The notes under the pieces are model-generated. The model had not been told where the DNA came from. It saw only the letters and a list, made by a program, of their open reading frames with translations, and did not search any database. This document shows, piece after piece, positions 37,554-46,622 of a stretch of 64,000 nucleotides of DNA. Source of the stretch: Flavobacterium orientale (GTDB lineage: Bacteria; Bacteroidota; Bacteroidia; Flavobacteriales; Flavobacteriaceae); the NCBI RefSeq assembly GCF_014638005.1, contig NZ_BMFG01000011.1, positions 52,558 to 116,557 of the forward strand, given 5' to 3'. Made by a program: the position numbers and the translations under genes. The first letter of the stretch is position 1; each line of letters starts with the position of its first letter.

Positions 37554-40500
37554 CTACTCCTTCACCACTTCCACCCATTGACCCAATGTTCGTGCCGCAT
37601 ACGTGTTGTCATACATTGCTTCTGCTTGCATACCGGGTAGATAATAGTTGCCCAAATAGGACGCGTTTAACAGCACTCGGAACGTTCTGGACTCGTTGGC
37701 TTTGAGTCCAAAATAGAAATTGGTGCGGTCGTCGCGAATGTCGATGTGGTCGGCTACGTTGTTGCCAAAACTGCCAAAATCGGTGAAACGCGTGTTCACG
37801 ATTTCAAATCCGGATGGGATAATTTGGGTTAATGCTAGATTTTCCACGCGTTCATTGGTTTGGTTTCGGATGGTGATTTCGGCAATAAACTCGGTTCCTT
37901 GAGCGATTTTTGACACGTTGACTTGTGCTCCGCTTCGGTTTTTAAAGACGAGATTGGTGTATAATTTACTTTGCATCGCTTTTTCTTGACCGATTGGCAA
38001 AATTCCGCTCGTGAGCACTCGCACATACAAGGTGTTGGATTTGGTGTTTTTGATGGTGATGGAATTGCTTCCGTTTTTGATATCCAAATTGCGATTAGCT
38101 AATGATTTTGCGGTCGTGATGGTTTGCGATTTTCCGTTTAACGAATAAGTTACTTCTACGCCTTTTCCGCCGTTTTGTTGAGCAAATTTTGACATCGCAT
38201 ACAAGCAATAGGCTGTGGTTTGGGTGCTCATCCATTGGTCGGAAGCCATATTTTTCGCCAAATCGATCGCCATTTTAAAGGCTCTTTGTTTGTTTCCGGT
38301 TAGCAATAACGTTTCCAAAGCCATTGCTTTATTTCGTTCAGGTGAACCGTAATAGTAGTAATGGTTTTGGTTCGTTTCATCAATTTTGCTTTGATTGAAT
38401 AGTGTTTGAGCGGCTTGTTTTTGTCCGGCCAACGCATAGGCAGCAGCCAAACGCAATTTACTTTCGTTAGAAATTCCGGTGGTTTCACGCAAACGGTTCA
38501 TTGAAGCCATATCGGGCGAACCAGCCAAAGCCAAGGTGTACAAACGATAGGCTTGAGCAAAATCGTTGTGATAGCCTTTGTTCAATCGCCATTCTTTGGA
38601 CGCTTTTTGTTGATAGGCAATCCATTTTGATTTAAAATTGATGGGTAAAACATAGCCTTTTTTCTCGGCTTCAATGAGGAAATGACCCACGTAGGATGAA
38701 CTCCAATCGTCGGCATAATTTTGTCCGCTCCAATACGAGAATCCGCCATTTGAAATTTGGAAACCGCCTAATTTTTGGATTCCGATTTTGATGTTTTTCT
38801 GAATTTCGTTTTTGCGATTTTGATCTAAATCGAAAATATCAGCCAAATACAATTGCGGGAAAACACTCGACGTGGTTTGCTCCAAACAACCGTGCGGATA
38901 TTGAATTAAATACTGCAATCTTCTGCTAAAATCAATGGTTGGGAAGGATGAAACCTCCAATTGAGCTTTGTTGCTTCCGGCGACACCAAACGTTGCAACT
39001 TCGATTGTTTTTGAACTATTGGGTTCTAAGACAATGTCGGTGAATTCATTCGTAATCGGGTTTGGATTCGTGATATCGAGTTCGACTTCGTACGTGGCTT
39101 TTTCATTTCCGGAAGTGGCGATGACTTGCACTTTAGCCAATCCGGTTAATTCGCCTACTTCCAACTCAAAATACGCCATTTTTTCGTCCGGTTGAGCGAA
39201 AGATAAACTTTGCGAAGTTTTTCCAATTACTCGAATTCCGTTGTTGGTTTTGATTTGTAGAGAAACATTTTTTACTTGTGGTTCCATCGCAAAAATCGTC
39301 ACTGGTAACGTTACTTTTTCGGTTGGAGAAATTTTTCTTGGTAACGATGCCAATACCATCAACGGTTTTCTAACCGGAGTTGTTTTTTCAGCTGCACCGT
39401 ACGCACTTGAATTTACATCTCCGGCTACGACCATTGTACGAACCGAACCGACATAGTTTGGCATTGTAATTTTATGCGTCTGCGATTTTCCTTTTTCTAG
39501 TTTGTATGGACCAAAATACATCACCACCGGTTTAAATCGATTGGCTTTTTTGGCTTTGCTTCCTCCTAAATCTTCGTCACCACCGATGCTGAACACTTGG
39601 TTGATTCTTCCGCCGTAAGCTCCAATTACTTCATCAAAAATATCCCAGGTTTTTACGCCTAACGCTTCACGAGTGTAGAAACTGTTCCAAGCATTTGGTG
39701 TTTTAAATCGGGTTAAATCGAGTAAACCATCATCCACAATGGCCAACGTGTATGTCATTGCTTTTCCTGATTTTTCGCTTACGCGGATACTCGTTTTTCC
39801 TTCCGGTTGCAAAACTTCCGGCATTGTGATTTGTGGTTCGAGAATGGTGTTTTTGTCGATGACTTCAATTGGCACAATTCCATATAAACGAATCGGTGAA
39901 TCGTTTAACGTGGAAGCGTGCGGTTGCAATAAGGTAATGTGAACGAACACATTCGGAGCCATTTCGCCGGTAATTGGAATTTCGACTTTGGTTTCGCCTT
40001 TTTGCGTGTTTGCCCAGAAGGTTTTTACCACACGAGAACCATTTTCCAACGAAATTAACGCTCTTCCTCCTGCACTGGATGGGAAGGAAATTTTGGCTTT
40101 TTCGCCCACAGCGTAATTCTTTTTATCGGTGGAAAACATCAACATCGACGCATTGGAAGCGTCGGTATTTCTGGTTTTTCCTGACCAATATGGCCAATCA
40201 ATCATTACGGTTGAACCGGTGGCGTGACCGCCTTGTTCATCGGTGACTCTTATTAAATAACGACCCCATTCGTTTTCATCATTTTTAAATTGAACACTGG
40301 CTTTTCCGGTAGAATTGGTGCTTACGTTGAAATTCTTAAATGCTGTTGTTGAACTGGAAGAAACATAACTGGAGAGGTTGTCATAACTCGCATCCCACCA
40401 CCAACGCCATTCTACTTTATAGACTTGCACTTTTAGGTTTTGTACTGCTTTTGGATTTCCTTTTTCATCGACGGTTACAATGTCGTAGCGGTTCATTTTT

Positions 40501-43055
40501 CCGGTTTCTAGTAAGCCGTATTTGTTGGTTTCAGGAGTTTTTAAACCGACATACGTTTGATAAGGTGAAAGTGTTGTTGCCATCACATCGGTACTGAAAT
40601 CGCCACCGTTTTCATAGACTTTCGTCATCAAACTGGCTTTCAACATCCCAGGAGATTGACTGCTTACTTTCGGTTGAAAACTCACGGTTGCTTTTCCTTC
40701 TGAATTTACTTTTCCGTTATAAATTGTCGTTTCTTCGGTTTCAAATTGACGGATTGGGTCATCAAAATTATAATTGGCAAATCCTTTAAAAGCGGTTTTT
40801 TGCTGCATTATTTTGGCTTGCATTTCCATTTTTAAATCTTTAGCAACGGCACCGTGCAACCAAGCGACTTCTACTTCGCTGACATTTATTTTAGATGTGG
40901 ATAAAATTTCGGAATCGAATTTATTTTTAATTTTTAATCGATTTGGTTTGATGGTTTCAATTTTGATGTTTTTATAAAATCGAGCACCTCCAACGCTAAT
41001 TACTGCTTCCCAACTTCCCGTAGGATGAGAATCACGAGTTGGAATGATGAATTTATAATGATTGAGTTCATTGTATTTTTGCATCGACTGAAACGTCAAT
41101 TTTCCTGTTGGATCATTCAATTTGAATTGGATGGGATGCGATTTATCTAATTTGCTCGCGGCATCATTCAACATAAAACTTAAAAACAACGTGTCACCCG
41201 GACGCCAAACGCCTCTTTCGCCATAAATATAGCCTTTGAGTCCTTTTTGTAATTTTTCTCCGGAAACATCAAAATTACTTACGGACTGCGAATAGCCTTC
41301 GTCTAATTTCACGTAAGTGGTTTGTTTATCTTTGGAAACAAGTGCAAAATAGGCATATTTACTTACTTCAAATGAAGCTATTCCTTCTGCATCAGAAGTT
41401 CCTGAAGCAATTTTTTGCTGTTGAAAATCATACAATTCAATCGTTGCTCCCGAAATGGGTTGCGTGTTGACAATGTTGGTTACGGCAATGGTATAGGAAC
41501 CGTTTTCACCACGTTTGGCAATTACTCCTAAATCAGAAGCCAACACATTCATACCAATCGGGCCACGGCGGAAATAATCGTCTTGGCAGGCATCTTTGCT
41601 GTCGTACCAATCATAATCATCATACCAATAATAATCGTAGTAATCGTCATCATTGGAACGCACTTCTTCATCAACATCTTCTCTATTGTATTCAGAGTCA
41701 GTTGTAGATTCGGAACATTTGAATAACGAATAACTCTTTTTGAACGACATTTCCACACGATAAATCGCTCCCGGTTCGGGTGTAATTATTTTTGATAAAT
41801 CAAGAGCAAACGTATTCCATTTGCTGTAATTAGGCAGTTTTTTATTTAATAAATTGATGGTTTGCTTGGCAATTGGCGAAGCTACTTTTCTTAAATTTCG
41901 GTTTCCGTTTAGGTTATTATCTTGTAAAAATTGGAGAACATTATTTTGGTAAATTTTATACACTTTTACATCAACCGCTTTTAAATTTGCCGATTCAAAA
42001 TTGATTTTCAAATTGTTTGAACTTGGTAAAATTGATCCGTTTTTTGAAAAGCGAACATTCGGTTTCATTTCGTTAAAAGCTACTCGTTGCGAATGAGTTT
42101 CTTTCATTTTATAACCTTCGTCGCTGGTAATTCCTTGGAAAACCTCCACCAATAAATCGCCTTTTAATGGTTCGCTGAAAAAGACTTTTAGTAAATTTCC
42201 TTCGATTAAAAATTTGGTGGTTTGAGCAGTTTCAACGGAAACTAATCCTTGTAAATCTTGTCCTTTTTTGATGGGATCAGTAAAATTGATTAATAGGGAT
42301 TGATTGTCTTCATCGCCCACTTCCATTCCAACAATTTTGAAATTATTTTTACCGGGAATTTCATATTCTACGCTTCCTTTTTGGTCGATGTTGAAGGGTT
42401 TTCCGTTCCATGAAATTTCAATTTTATCATCTTCTACTTTTCGTTGAATACTATCAATTATGAATTTAAATTCGGTTTTGGTGCTTAGTGATTTATCAAA
42501 TTTAATTTTTAATTTTTTTCCGTCTTGCGTGGCTTCCACTAATTTTGAAGCGGTTGTAAAATCCAATAAATCGCTGGTTTGAATTGTTCCGTTCAAATAA
42601 TTCAATTCTCTGCTGTAGGATTGTAAATCCATCACATTTACTATAAAATCTTGTTTCAAAGTTTTGATAGAGAATTTAAATTCTTCTAATCCTTTTTCAG
42701 TTTTTATAAGTTTGGATAATTTGAAAACAATGCGGTATTCAGTATCTTGTTCCAATGCTTTTTCAGGCACAAAAGCAATGGTGTTGGAGGCTAACGCGAC
42801 CATTTTTCCTTTTACACTTGGCGAAATATCAAATAAACTTTTGTCGATTTCCTGATTCGGCTGCCATTCCTGTTTGTCGAATGCCAATGTTACTCGAATA
42901 TCGGAATTGGCCGAAACCAAACCGGAACTGAAATTCAGTATATATTCGTGAAACAATGAAAAATCAGAATTAAAATCTTCTGTAGCTACTTTTTTGCCAC
43001 AAGAGTGTAGCACTACAACCGCAACAAGGAGTTGCATCAAACGTTTGATTGACAT
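37554..43055 (-). CDS. Alpha-2-macroglobulin family lipoprotein
   Basis: Very large (1,833 aa) periplasmic protease trap. The signal peptide ends VVLHSC (about Cys19), giving a lipid anchor. Macroglobulin domains fill the N-terminal half. An acidic Asp/Tyr-rich insert (DDDYYDYYWYDDYDWYDSKD, about 455-475) is unusual. The thioester motif CLEQ (in YPHGCLEQTTS) is near residue 1390, so covalent trapping of proteases should work. With pbpC downstream, it likely protects or repairs the envelope when a protease breaches it. Confidence 0.95.
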   Translation of the reverse strand: MSIKRLMQLLVAVVVLHSCGKKVATEDFNSDFSLFHEYILNFSSGLVSANSDIRVTLAFDKQEWQPNQEIDKSLFDISPSVKGKMVALASNTIAFVPEKALEQDTEYRIVFKLSKLIKTEKGLEEFKFSIKTLKQDFIVNVMDLQSYSRELNYLNGTIQTSDLLDFTTASKLVEATQDGKKLKIKFDKSLSTKTEFKFIIDSIQRKVEDDKIEISWNGKPFNIDQKGSVEYEIPGKNNFKIVGMEVGDEDNQSLLINFTDPIKKGQDLQGLVSVETAQTTKFLIEGNLLKVFFSEPLKGDLLVEVFQGITSDEGYKMKETHSQRVAFNEMKPNVRFSKNGSILPSSNNLKINFESANLKAVDVKVYKIYQNNVLQFLQDNNLNGNRNLRKVASPIAKQTINLLNKKLPNYSKWNTFALDLSKIITPEPGAIYRVEMSFKKSYSLFKCSESTTDSEYNREDVDEEVRSNDDDYYDYYWYDDYDWYDSKDACQDDYFRRGPIGMNVLASDLGVIAKRGENGSYTIAVTNIVNTQPISGATIELYDFQQQKIASGTSDAEGIASFEVSKYAYFALVSKDKQTTYVKLDEGYSQSVSNFDVSGEKLQKGLKGYIYGERGVWRPGDTLFLSFMLNDAASKLDKSHPIQFKLNDPTGKLTFQSMQKYNELNHYKFIIPTRDSHPTGSWEAVISVGGARFYKNIKIETIKPNRLKIKNKFDSEILSTSKINVSEVEVAWLHGAVAKDLKMEMQAKIMQQKTAFKGFANYNFDDPIRQFETEETTIYNGKVNSEGKATVSFQPKVSSQSPGMLKASLMTKVYENGGDFSTDVMATTLSPYQTYVGLKTPETNKYGLLETGKMNRYDIVTVDEKGNPKAVQNLKVQVYKVEWRWWWDASYDNLSSYVSSSSTTAFKNFNVSTNSTGKASVQFKNDENEWGRYLIRVTDEQGGHATGSTVMIDWPYWSGKTRNTDASNASMLMFSTDKKNYAVGEKAKISFPSSAGGRALISLENGSRVVKTFWANTQKGETKVEIPITGEMAPNVFVHITLLQPHASTLNDSPIRLYGIVPIEVIDKNTILEPQITMPEVLQPEGKTSIRVSEKSGKAMTYTLAIVDDGLLDLTRFKTPNAWNSFYTREALGVKTWDIFDEVIGAYGGRINQVFSIGGDEDLGGSKAKKANRFKPVVMYFGPYKLEKGKSQTHKITMPNYVGSVRTMVVAGDVNSSAYGAAEKTTPVRKPLMVLASLPRKISPTEKVTLPVTIFAMEPQVKNVSLQIKTNNGIRVIGKTSQSLSFAQPDEKMAYFELEVGELTGLAKVQVIATSGNEKATYEVELDITNPNPITNEFTDIVLEPNSSKTIEVATFGVAGSNKAQLEVSSFPTIDFSRRLQYLIQYPHGCLEQTTSSVFPQLYLADIFDLDQNRKNEIQKNIKIGIQKLGGFQISNGGFSYWSGQNYADDWSSSYVGHFLIEAEKKGYVLPINFKSKWIAYQQKASKEWRLNKGYHNDFAQAYRLYTLALAGSPDMASMNRLRETTGISNESKLRLAAAYALAGQKQAAQTLFNQSKIDETNQNHYYYYGSPERNKAMALETLLLTGNKQRAFKMAIDLAKNMASDQWMSTQTTAYCLYAMSKFAQQNGGKGVEVTYSLNGKSQTITTAKSLANRNLDIKNGSNSITIKNTKSNTLYVRVLTSGILPIGQEKAMQSKLYTNLVFKNRSGAQVNVSKIAQGTEFIAEITIRNQTNERVENLALTQIIPSGFEIVNTRFTDFGSFGNNVADHIDIRDDRTNFYFGLKANESRTFRVLLNASYLGNYYLPGMQAEAMYDNTYAARTLGQWVEVVKE

Positions 43056-43206
43056 TGTTCAAGATGATTAAAAGTGGAACGGGAAAATGAGTGGGTACTT
43101 ATCTGCAATAACACAAAAAGTATTCCAAATATTGTGTTAAAGATAATTATTTTTTAGAAGAATTTTTGGAATAAATTAACCTGATTTCGAGAAATACATT
43201 TTGAAG

Positions 43207-43311
43207 TTTTACCACGAATTCACAAATTTTATTGTTGCTTAAAATTCGTGATTATTCGAATTTCATCAAAGATGAACGAATGAAGATTTTATTAGTGAAT
43301 TCGTGGTAAAA
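43207..43311. repeat. Long inverted repeat before tadA's 3' end
   Basis: TTTTACCACGAATTCAC (43207-43223) is perfectly complementary to GTGAATTCGTGGTAAAA (43295-43311), 71 bp apart. Further inner pairs (aaaattcgtg, ttcgaattt) lie between. It may be a small mobile repeat and may also end tadA transcripts. Confidence 0.75.
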
Positions 43312-43320
43312 AAAAGAAAA

Positions 43321-43764
43321 TTATTTCCGTTTGGATGCGAAAAAACGTAGCATTAAATCGGCTGCTTCCTGAGCTAAAACTCCTGAAACAACTTCGGTTT
43401 TGGGATGTAATTTTGTGCCCATCGACATAAAACCTCTTTGATCATCACGAGCTCCAAACACAATTTTGGAAATCTGACTCCAATATAAAGCACCGGCACA
43501 CATTTGACACGGTTCTAAAGTAACATACAATGTGCATCCTTTTAAATATTTCCCACCAATGAAATTAGCAGCAGAAGTGATGGCTTGCATTTCGGCGTGA
43601 GCAGTGACATCGTTGAGTAATTCGGTCAAATTATGCGTTCTGGCGATGACTCTATTTTCTACCACAATGATTGCTCCTACGGGAATTTCGCCTTGTTCAA
43701 AAGCGACTTCGGCTTCTTGCAGGGCTTTTTTCATAAAATACTCGTGGGTGAAAGGGTTTTCCAT
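43321..43764 (-). CDS. tadA: tRNA adenosine(34) deaminase / nucleoside deaminase
   Basis: Zinc deaminase of 147 aa. It has the HAEMQAI motif and PCQMCAGAL with the two zinc cysteines. The N-terminal YFMKKALQEAEVAFEQGEIP fits the family that makes inosine-34 in tRNA-Arg. A role on free nucleosides cannot be excluded. It diverges from dxs with only 38 bp between the starts, and its -7 box is unusually close to the ATG. Confidence 0.9.
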   Translation of the reverse strand: MENPFTHEYFMKKALQEAEVAFEQGEIPVGAIIVVENRVIARTHNLTELLNDVTAHAEMQAITSAANFIGGKYLKGCTLYVTLEPCQMCAGALYWSQISKIVFGARDDQRGFMSMGTKLHPKTEVVSGVLAQEAADLMLRFFASKRK

Positions 43765-43769
43765 AGAAA

Positions 43770-43777
43770 CAAAAATA
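43770..43777 (-). promoter_or_regulatory. Probable -7 box of tadA, leaderless position
   Basis: TATTTTTG on the minus strand, ending only 5 nt before the tadA ATG. Transcription would start at or next to the start codon. Confidence 0.5.
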
Positions 43778-43790
43778 CAATTTCAATTCG

Positions 43791-43798
43791 TACATTTG
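43791..43798 (+). promoter_or_regulatory. Probable -7 box of dxs, leaderless position
   Basis: TACATTTG, ending 4 nt before the dxs ATG at 43803. Confidence 0.5.
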
Positions 43799-43802
43799 CC
43801 CT

Positions 43803-45575
43803 ATGGCTGAAAATTTACTTTCACATATCAATTTACCTGACGATTTACGCAAACTTAACGTAAATCAATTGCCGCAATTGGCTCAGGAATTACGTGACTT
43901 TATCATAGATATTGTATCCGTAAAAGAAGGTCATTTAGGAGCCAGTTTGGGTGTGGTGGAATTGACGATTGCGTTGCATTATGTATTTAATACACCAGAA
44001 GATTTATTGGTTTGGGATGTAGGTCATCAAGCCTACGGTCATAAAATTTTGACCGGACGAAAATCTGTTTTTCATACTAATCGGCAATTAAATGGCATTT
44101 CCGGATTTCCGAAACGAAGCGAAAGTGAATTTGATACGTTTGGAGTTGGACATTCATCCACTTCTATTTCTGCAGCATTAGGAATGGCGATTGCGTCACA
44201 ATTGAAAGGCGAAAACAAACATCATATTGCGATAATTGGCGATGCGTCGATTGCGAGTGGAATGGCGTTTGAAGGTTTGAATCATGCCGGTGTTACCGAT
44301 GCGAATTTGCTAGTGATTTTAAACGACAATGCGATTGGAATTGACCCCAGTGTTGGTGCGTTGAAAAATTATCTTACTGCGGTGAAAGAGGGCAAAAATC
44401 CGAAAGTGAATAATATGATTAAGTCCTTGAACTTTGATTATTCAGGACCGATTGATGGTCATGATATTTTTGCGATTATTTCGGAATTGGAACGGTTGAA
44501 AAAAGTAAAAGGTCCAAAGTTTTTACACGTCATTACCACCAAAGGAAAAGGGCTACAAAAAGCAGAACAAGATCAAGTGAAGTACCATGCTCCCGGAAAA
44601 TTTGATAAAATTACAGGCGAAATTCATCTCAAAGAAGAAAGTCATTTACCACCCAAATTTCAAGATGTTTTTGGGTTGACTTTGGTTGAATTGGCTCAAC
44701 AAAACGAAAAAATTATTGGTATAACTCCTGCGATGCCAACCGGAAGTTCCTTAAAATTCATGATGGATGCTTTTCCAAATAGAGCTTTTGATGTTGGAAT
44801 TGCCGAACAACATGCCGTGACTTTATCAGCCGGAATGGCAACACAAGGAATGGTTGTTTTTTGCAACATTTATTCCACTTTTTTGCAACGAGCGTATGAC
44901 CAAGTGATTCATGATGTGGCGTTGCAAAATCTTCCTGTGATTTTTTGTTTGGATAGAGCGGGATTGGTTGGCGAAGACGGAGCAACACATCACGGAGTTT
45001 TTGATTTGGCCTATTTGCGATGCATCCCGAATATGATTATTTTTTCGCCTAGGAATGAAATTGAATTGCGAAATATACTTTACACTGCTCAATTAGGACT
45101 GAATCATCCAATTGCGATTCGCTATCCACGAGGAAGAGGCGAGATTGTGGAATGGCAAAAACCGTTTCAAAAAATAGAAATCGGAAAAGCAACTATATTG
45201 AAAAAAGGTTCTAACATTGCAATTTTATCAAATGGTTTTATAGGTCGAAATATAACATTAGCTTTAGCTGAAACTGAAAAATCAGAACTTTTTTCGCATT
45301 ATGATTTTTCGTTTGTGAAACCGTTGGATGAAACACTTTTACATTCCATTTTTGCTGAACATGAAAGTATCATTACTATGGAAGATGGCGTAAAATCAGG
45401 TGGTTTTGGTAGTACGATACTTGAATTTGCCGCTTTCAATAATTATAAAAATGAAATACAAATTTTAGGAATTCCCGATGAATTTATTGAACAAGGTACT
45501 GTTGAAGAATTGCATTCTTTTTGTTCAATTGATAGAAAAAGTTTGTTAAGTTTTTTGTCAGCTTATACAAAATAG
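43803..45575 (+). CDS. dxs: 1-deoxy-D-xylulose-5-phosphate synthase
   Basis: First enzyme of the MEP isoprenoid pathway: pyruvate plus glyceraldehyde 3-phosphate to DXP. The 590-aa protein has WDVGHQAYGHKILTGR, the ThDP motif GDASIASGMAFEGLNHAG...NDN, the transketolase middle domain (FDVGIAEQHAVTLSAGMA) and the C-terminal domain. It is slightly shorter than the E. coli enzyme (about 620), as usual in Bacteroidetes. The DUF3078 gene follows 30 bp downstream. Confidence 0.97.
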   Translation: MAENLLSHINLPDDLRKLNVNQLPQLAQELRDFIIDIVSVKEGHLGASLGVVELTIALHYVFNTPEDLLVWDVGHQAYGHKILTGRKSVFHTNRQLNGISGFPKRSESEFDTFGVGHSSTSISAALGMAIASQLKGENKHHIAIIGDASIASGMAFEGLNHAGVTDANLLVILNDNAIGIDPSVGALKNYLTAVKEGKNPKVNNMIKSLNFDYSGPIDGHDIFAIISELERLKKVKGPKFLHVITTKGKGLQKAEQDQVKYHAPGKFDKITGEIHLKEESHLPPKFQDVFGLTLVELAQQNEKIIGITPAMPTGSSLKFMMDAFPNRAFDVGIAEQHAVTLSAGMATQGMVVFCNIYSTFLQRAYDQVIHDVALQNLPVIFCLDRAGLVGEDGATHHGVFDLAYLRCIPNMIIFSPRNEIELRNILYTAQLGLNHPIAIRYPRGRGEIVEWQKPFQKIEIGKATILKKGSNIAILSNGFIGRNITLALAETEKSELFSHYDFSFVKPLDETLLHSIFAEHESIITMEDGVKSGGFGSTILEFAAFNNYKNEIQILGIPDEFIEQGTVEELHSFCSIDRKSLLSFLSAYTK

Positions 45576-45605
45576 TCATTTTTGCATTTTTAAAAATCTC
45601 CTTTA

Positions 45606-46577
45606 ATGAGTCTATATCCAAAATTTAGAATTCTATTATTTTTATTAGTTTGTTCTGTTTCATCTGCACAGGAAATATTGATTTCCTTGAAAGATAAAGA
45701 CAGTTTGGTTGTAAAAAAAGACACTACCTATTGGGAACATAAAAATGTGGCCGGTTTGGATTTTAGTCAAATTGCTTTTGTGAACTGGAATGCAGGAGGA
45801 AACAGTTCTGTTTCCGGATTATTAAAAGGAAATTTCACCAGAAAATATAGAAAGAAAAATGTTATTTGGGATAATGAAATGATAATTCGTTACGGAATTA
45901 ACAAGCAAGAAGACCGAGAGTTAAGAAAAACAGAAGATGCTTTTTCAGTAAGTTCCAACTTTGGTTATAAAAAACATCCTAAATCCAATTGGTATACTTC
46001 AGCAAGATTTAACTTTAACACGCAGTTCACGAATGGGTATGCTTATCCTAATATTGACATTCCTATTTCTAAACCTTTTGCACCTGCTTATCTTTTTCTT
46101 GGAGTGGGTTCCGAATACAACAGAAAAGATTTAAATCTAAACGTGTATTTTTCTCCTTTAACCAACAAAACAACATTGGTTTTAGATCAAACCTTAGCTG
46201 ACAAAGGTTCTTTTGGTGTCCAGAGAGCGATTTTTGACGAAGAAGGAAATTTGCTTCGAAGAGGAAAAAAAGTACGAAATGAGTTTGGTATGCTTATCAC
46301 AAATTATTGGAAAAAAGAATTTTATAAAAATATGGTGCTTGAAAATCGGTTTTCATTATATTCAGACTACATCAACAATTTCGGGAATATAGATGTTGAT
46401 TGGCAAGTTCAAATAGAAATGATCGTTAACAAATATGTTAGAGCTAATATTGGCATTCACACCATTTATGACGACGACATTAAAGCCAAAGAAGAAGTTA
46501 ATGGCGAACAAATCACCGTAGGTCCAAAAGTGCAGTTAAAACAAATGTTAGGGATTGGTATTACCTATTTATTTTAG
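45606..46577 (+). CDS. DUF3078 outer membrane-type protein
   Basis: Exported 323-aa protein with signal peptide (KFRILLFLLVCSVSSAQE). It has the DUF3078 pattern (GLDFSQIAFVNWNAGGNSSV, NFTRKYRKKNVIWDNEMIIR) and a beta-barrel-like alternation to the end (GIGITYLF). Probably an outer membrane barrel; function unknown. It follows dxs closely, a neighbourhood I recall from other flavobacteria, and ends at a strong terminator. Confidence 0.9.
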   Translation: MSLYPKFRILLFLLVCSVSSAQEILISLKDKDSLVVKKDTTYWEHKNVAGLDFSQIAFVNWNAGGNSSVSGLLKGNFTRKYRKKNVIWDNEMIIRYGINKQEDRELRKTEDAFSVSSNFGYKKHPKSNWYTSARFNFNTQFTNGYAYPNIDIPISKPFAPAYLFLGVGSEYNRKDLNLNVYFSPLTNKTTLVLDQTLADKGSFGVQRAIFDEEGNLLRRGKKVRNEFGMLITNYWKKEFYKNMVLENRFSLYSDYINNFGNIDVDWQVQIEMIVNKYVRANIGIHTIYDDDIKAKEEVNGEQITVGPKVQLKQMLGIGITYLF

Positions 46578-46619
46578 AAAAAACCCCGAAATAATTTTGT
46601 GTTATTTCGGGGTTTTTTT
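46578..46619. terminator. Strong bidirectional terminator
   Basis: A perfect 17-bp stem: A6-CCCCGAAATAA (46578-46594) with TTATTTCGGGG-T6 (46602-46618). It serves the DUF3078 gene and the converging M36 gene. Confidence 0.93.
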
Positions 46620-46622
46620 AAT

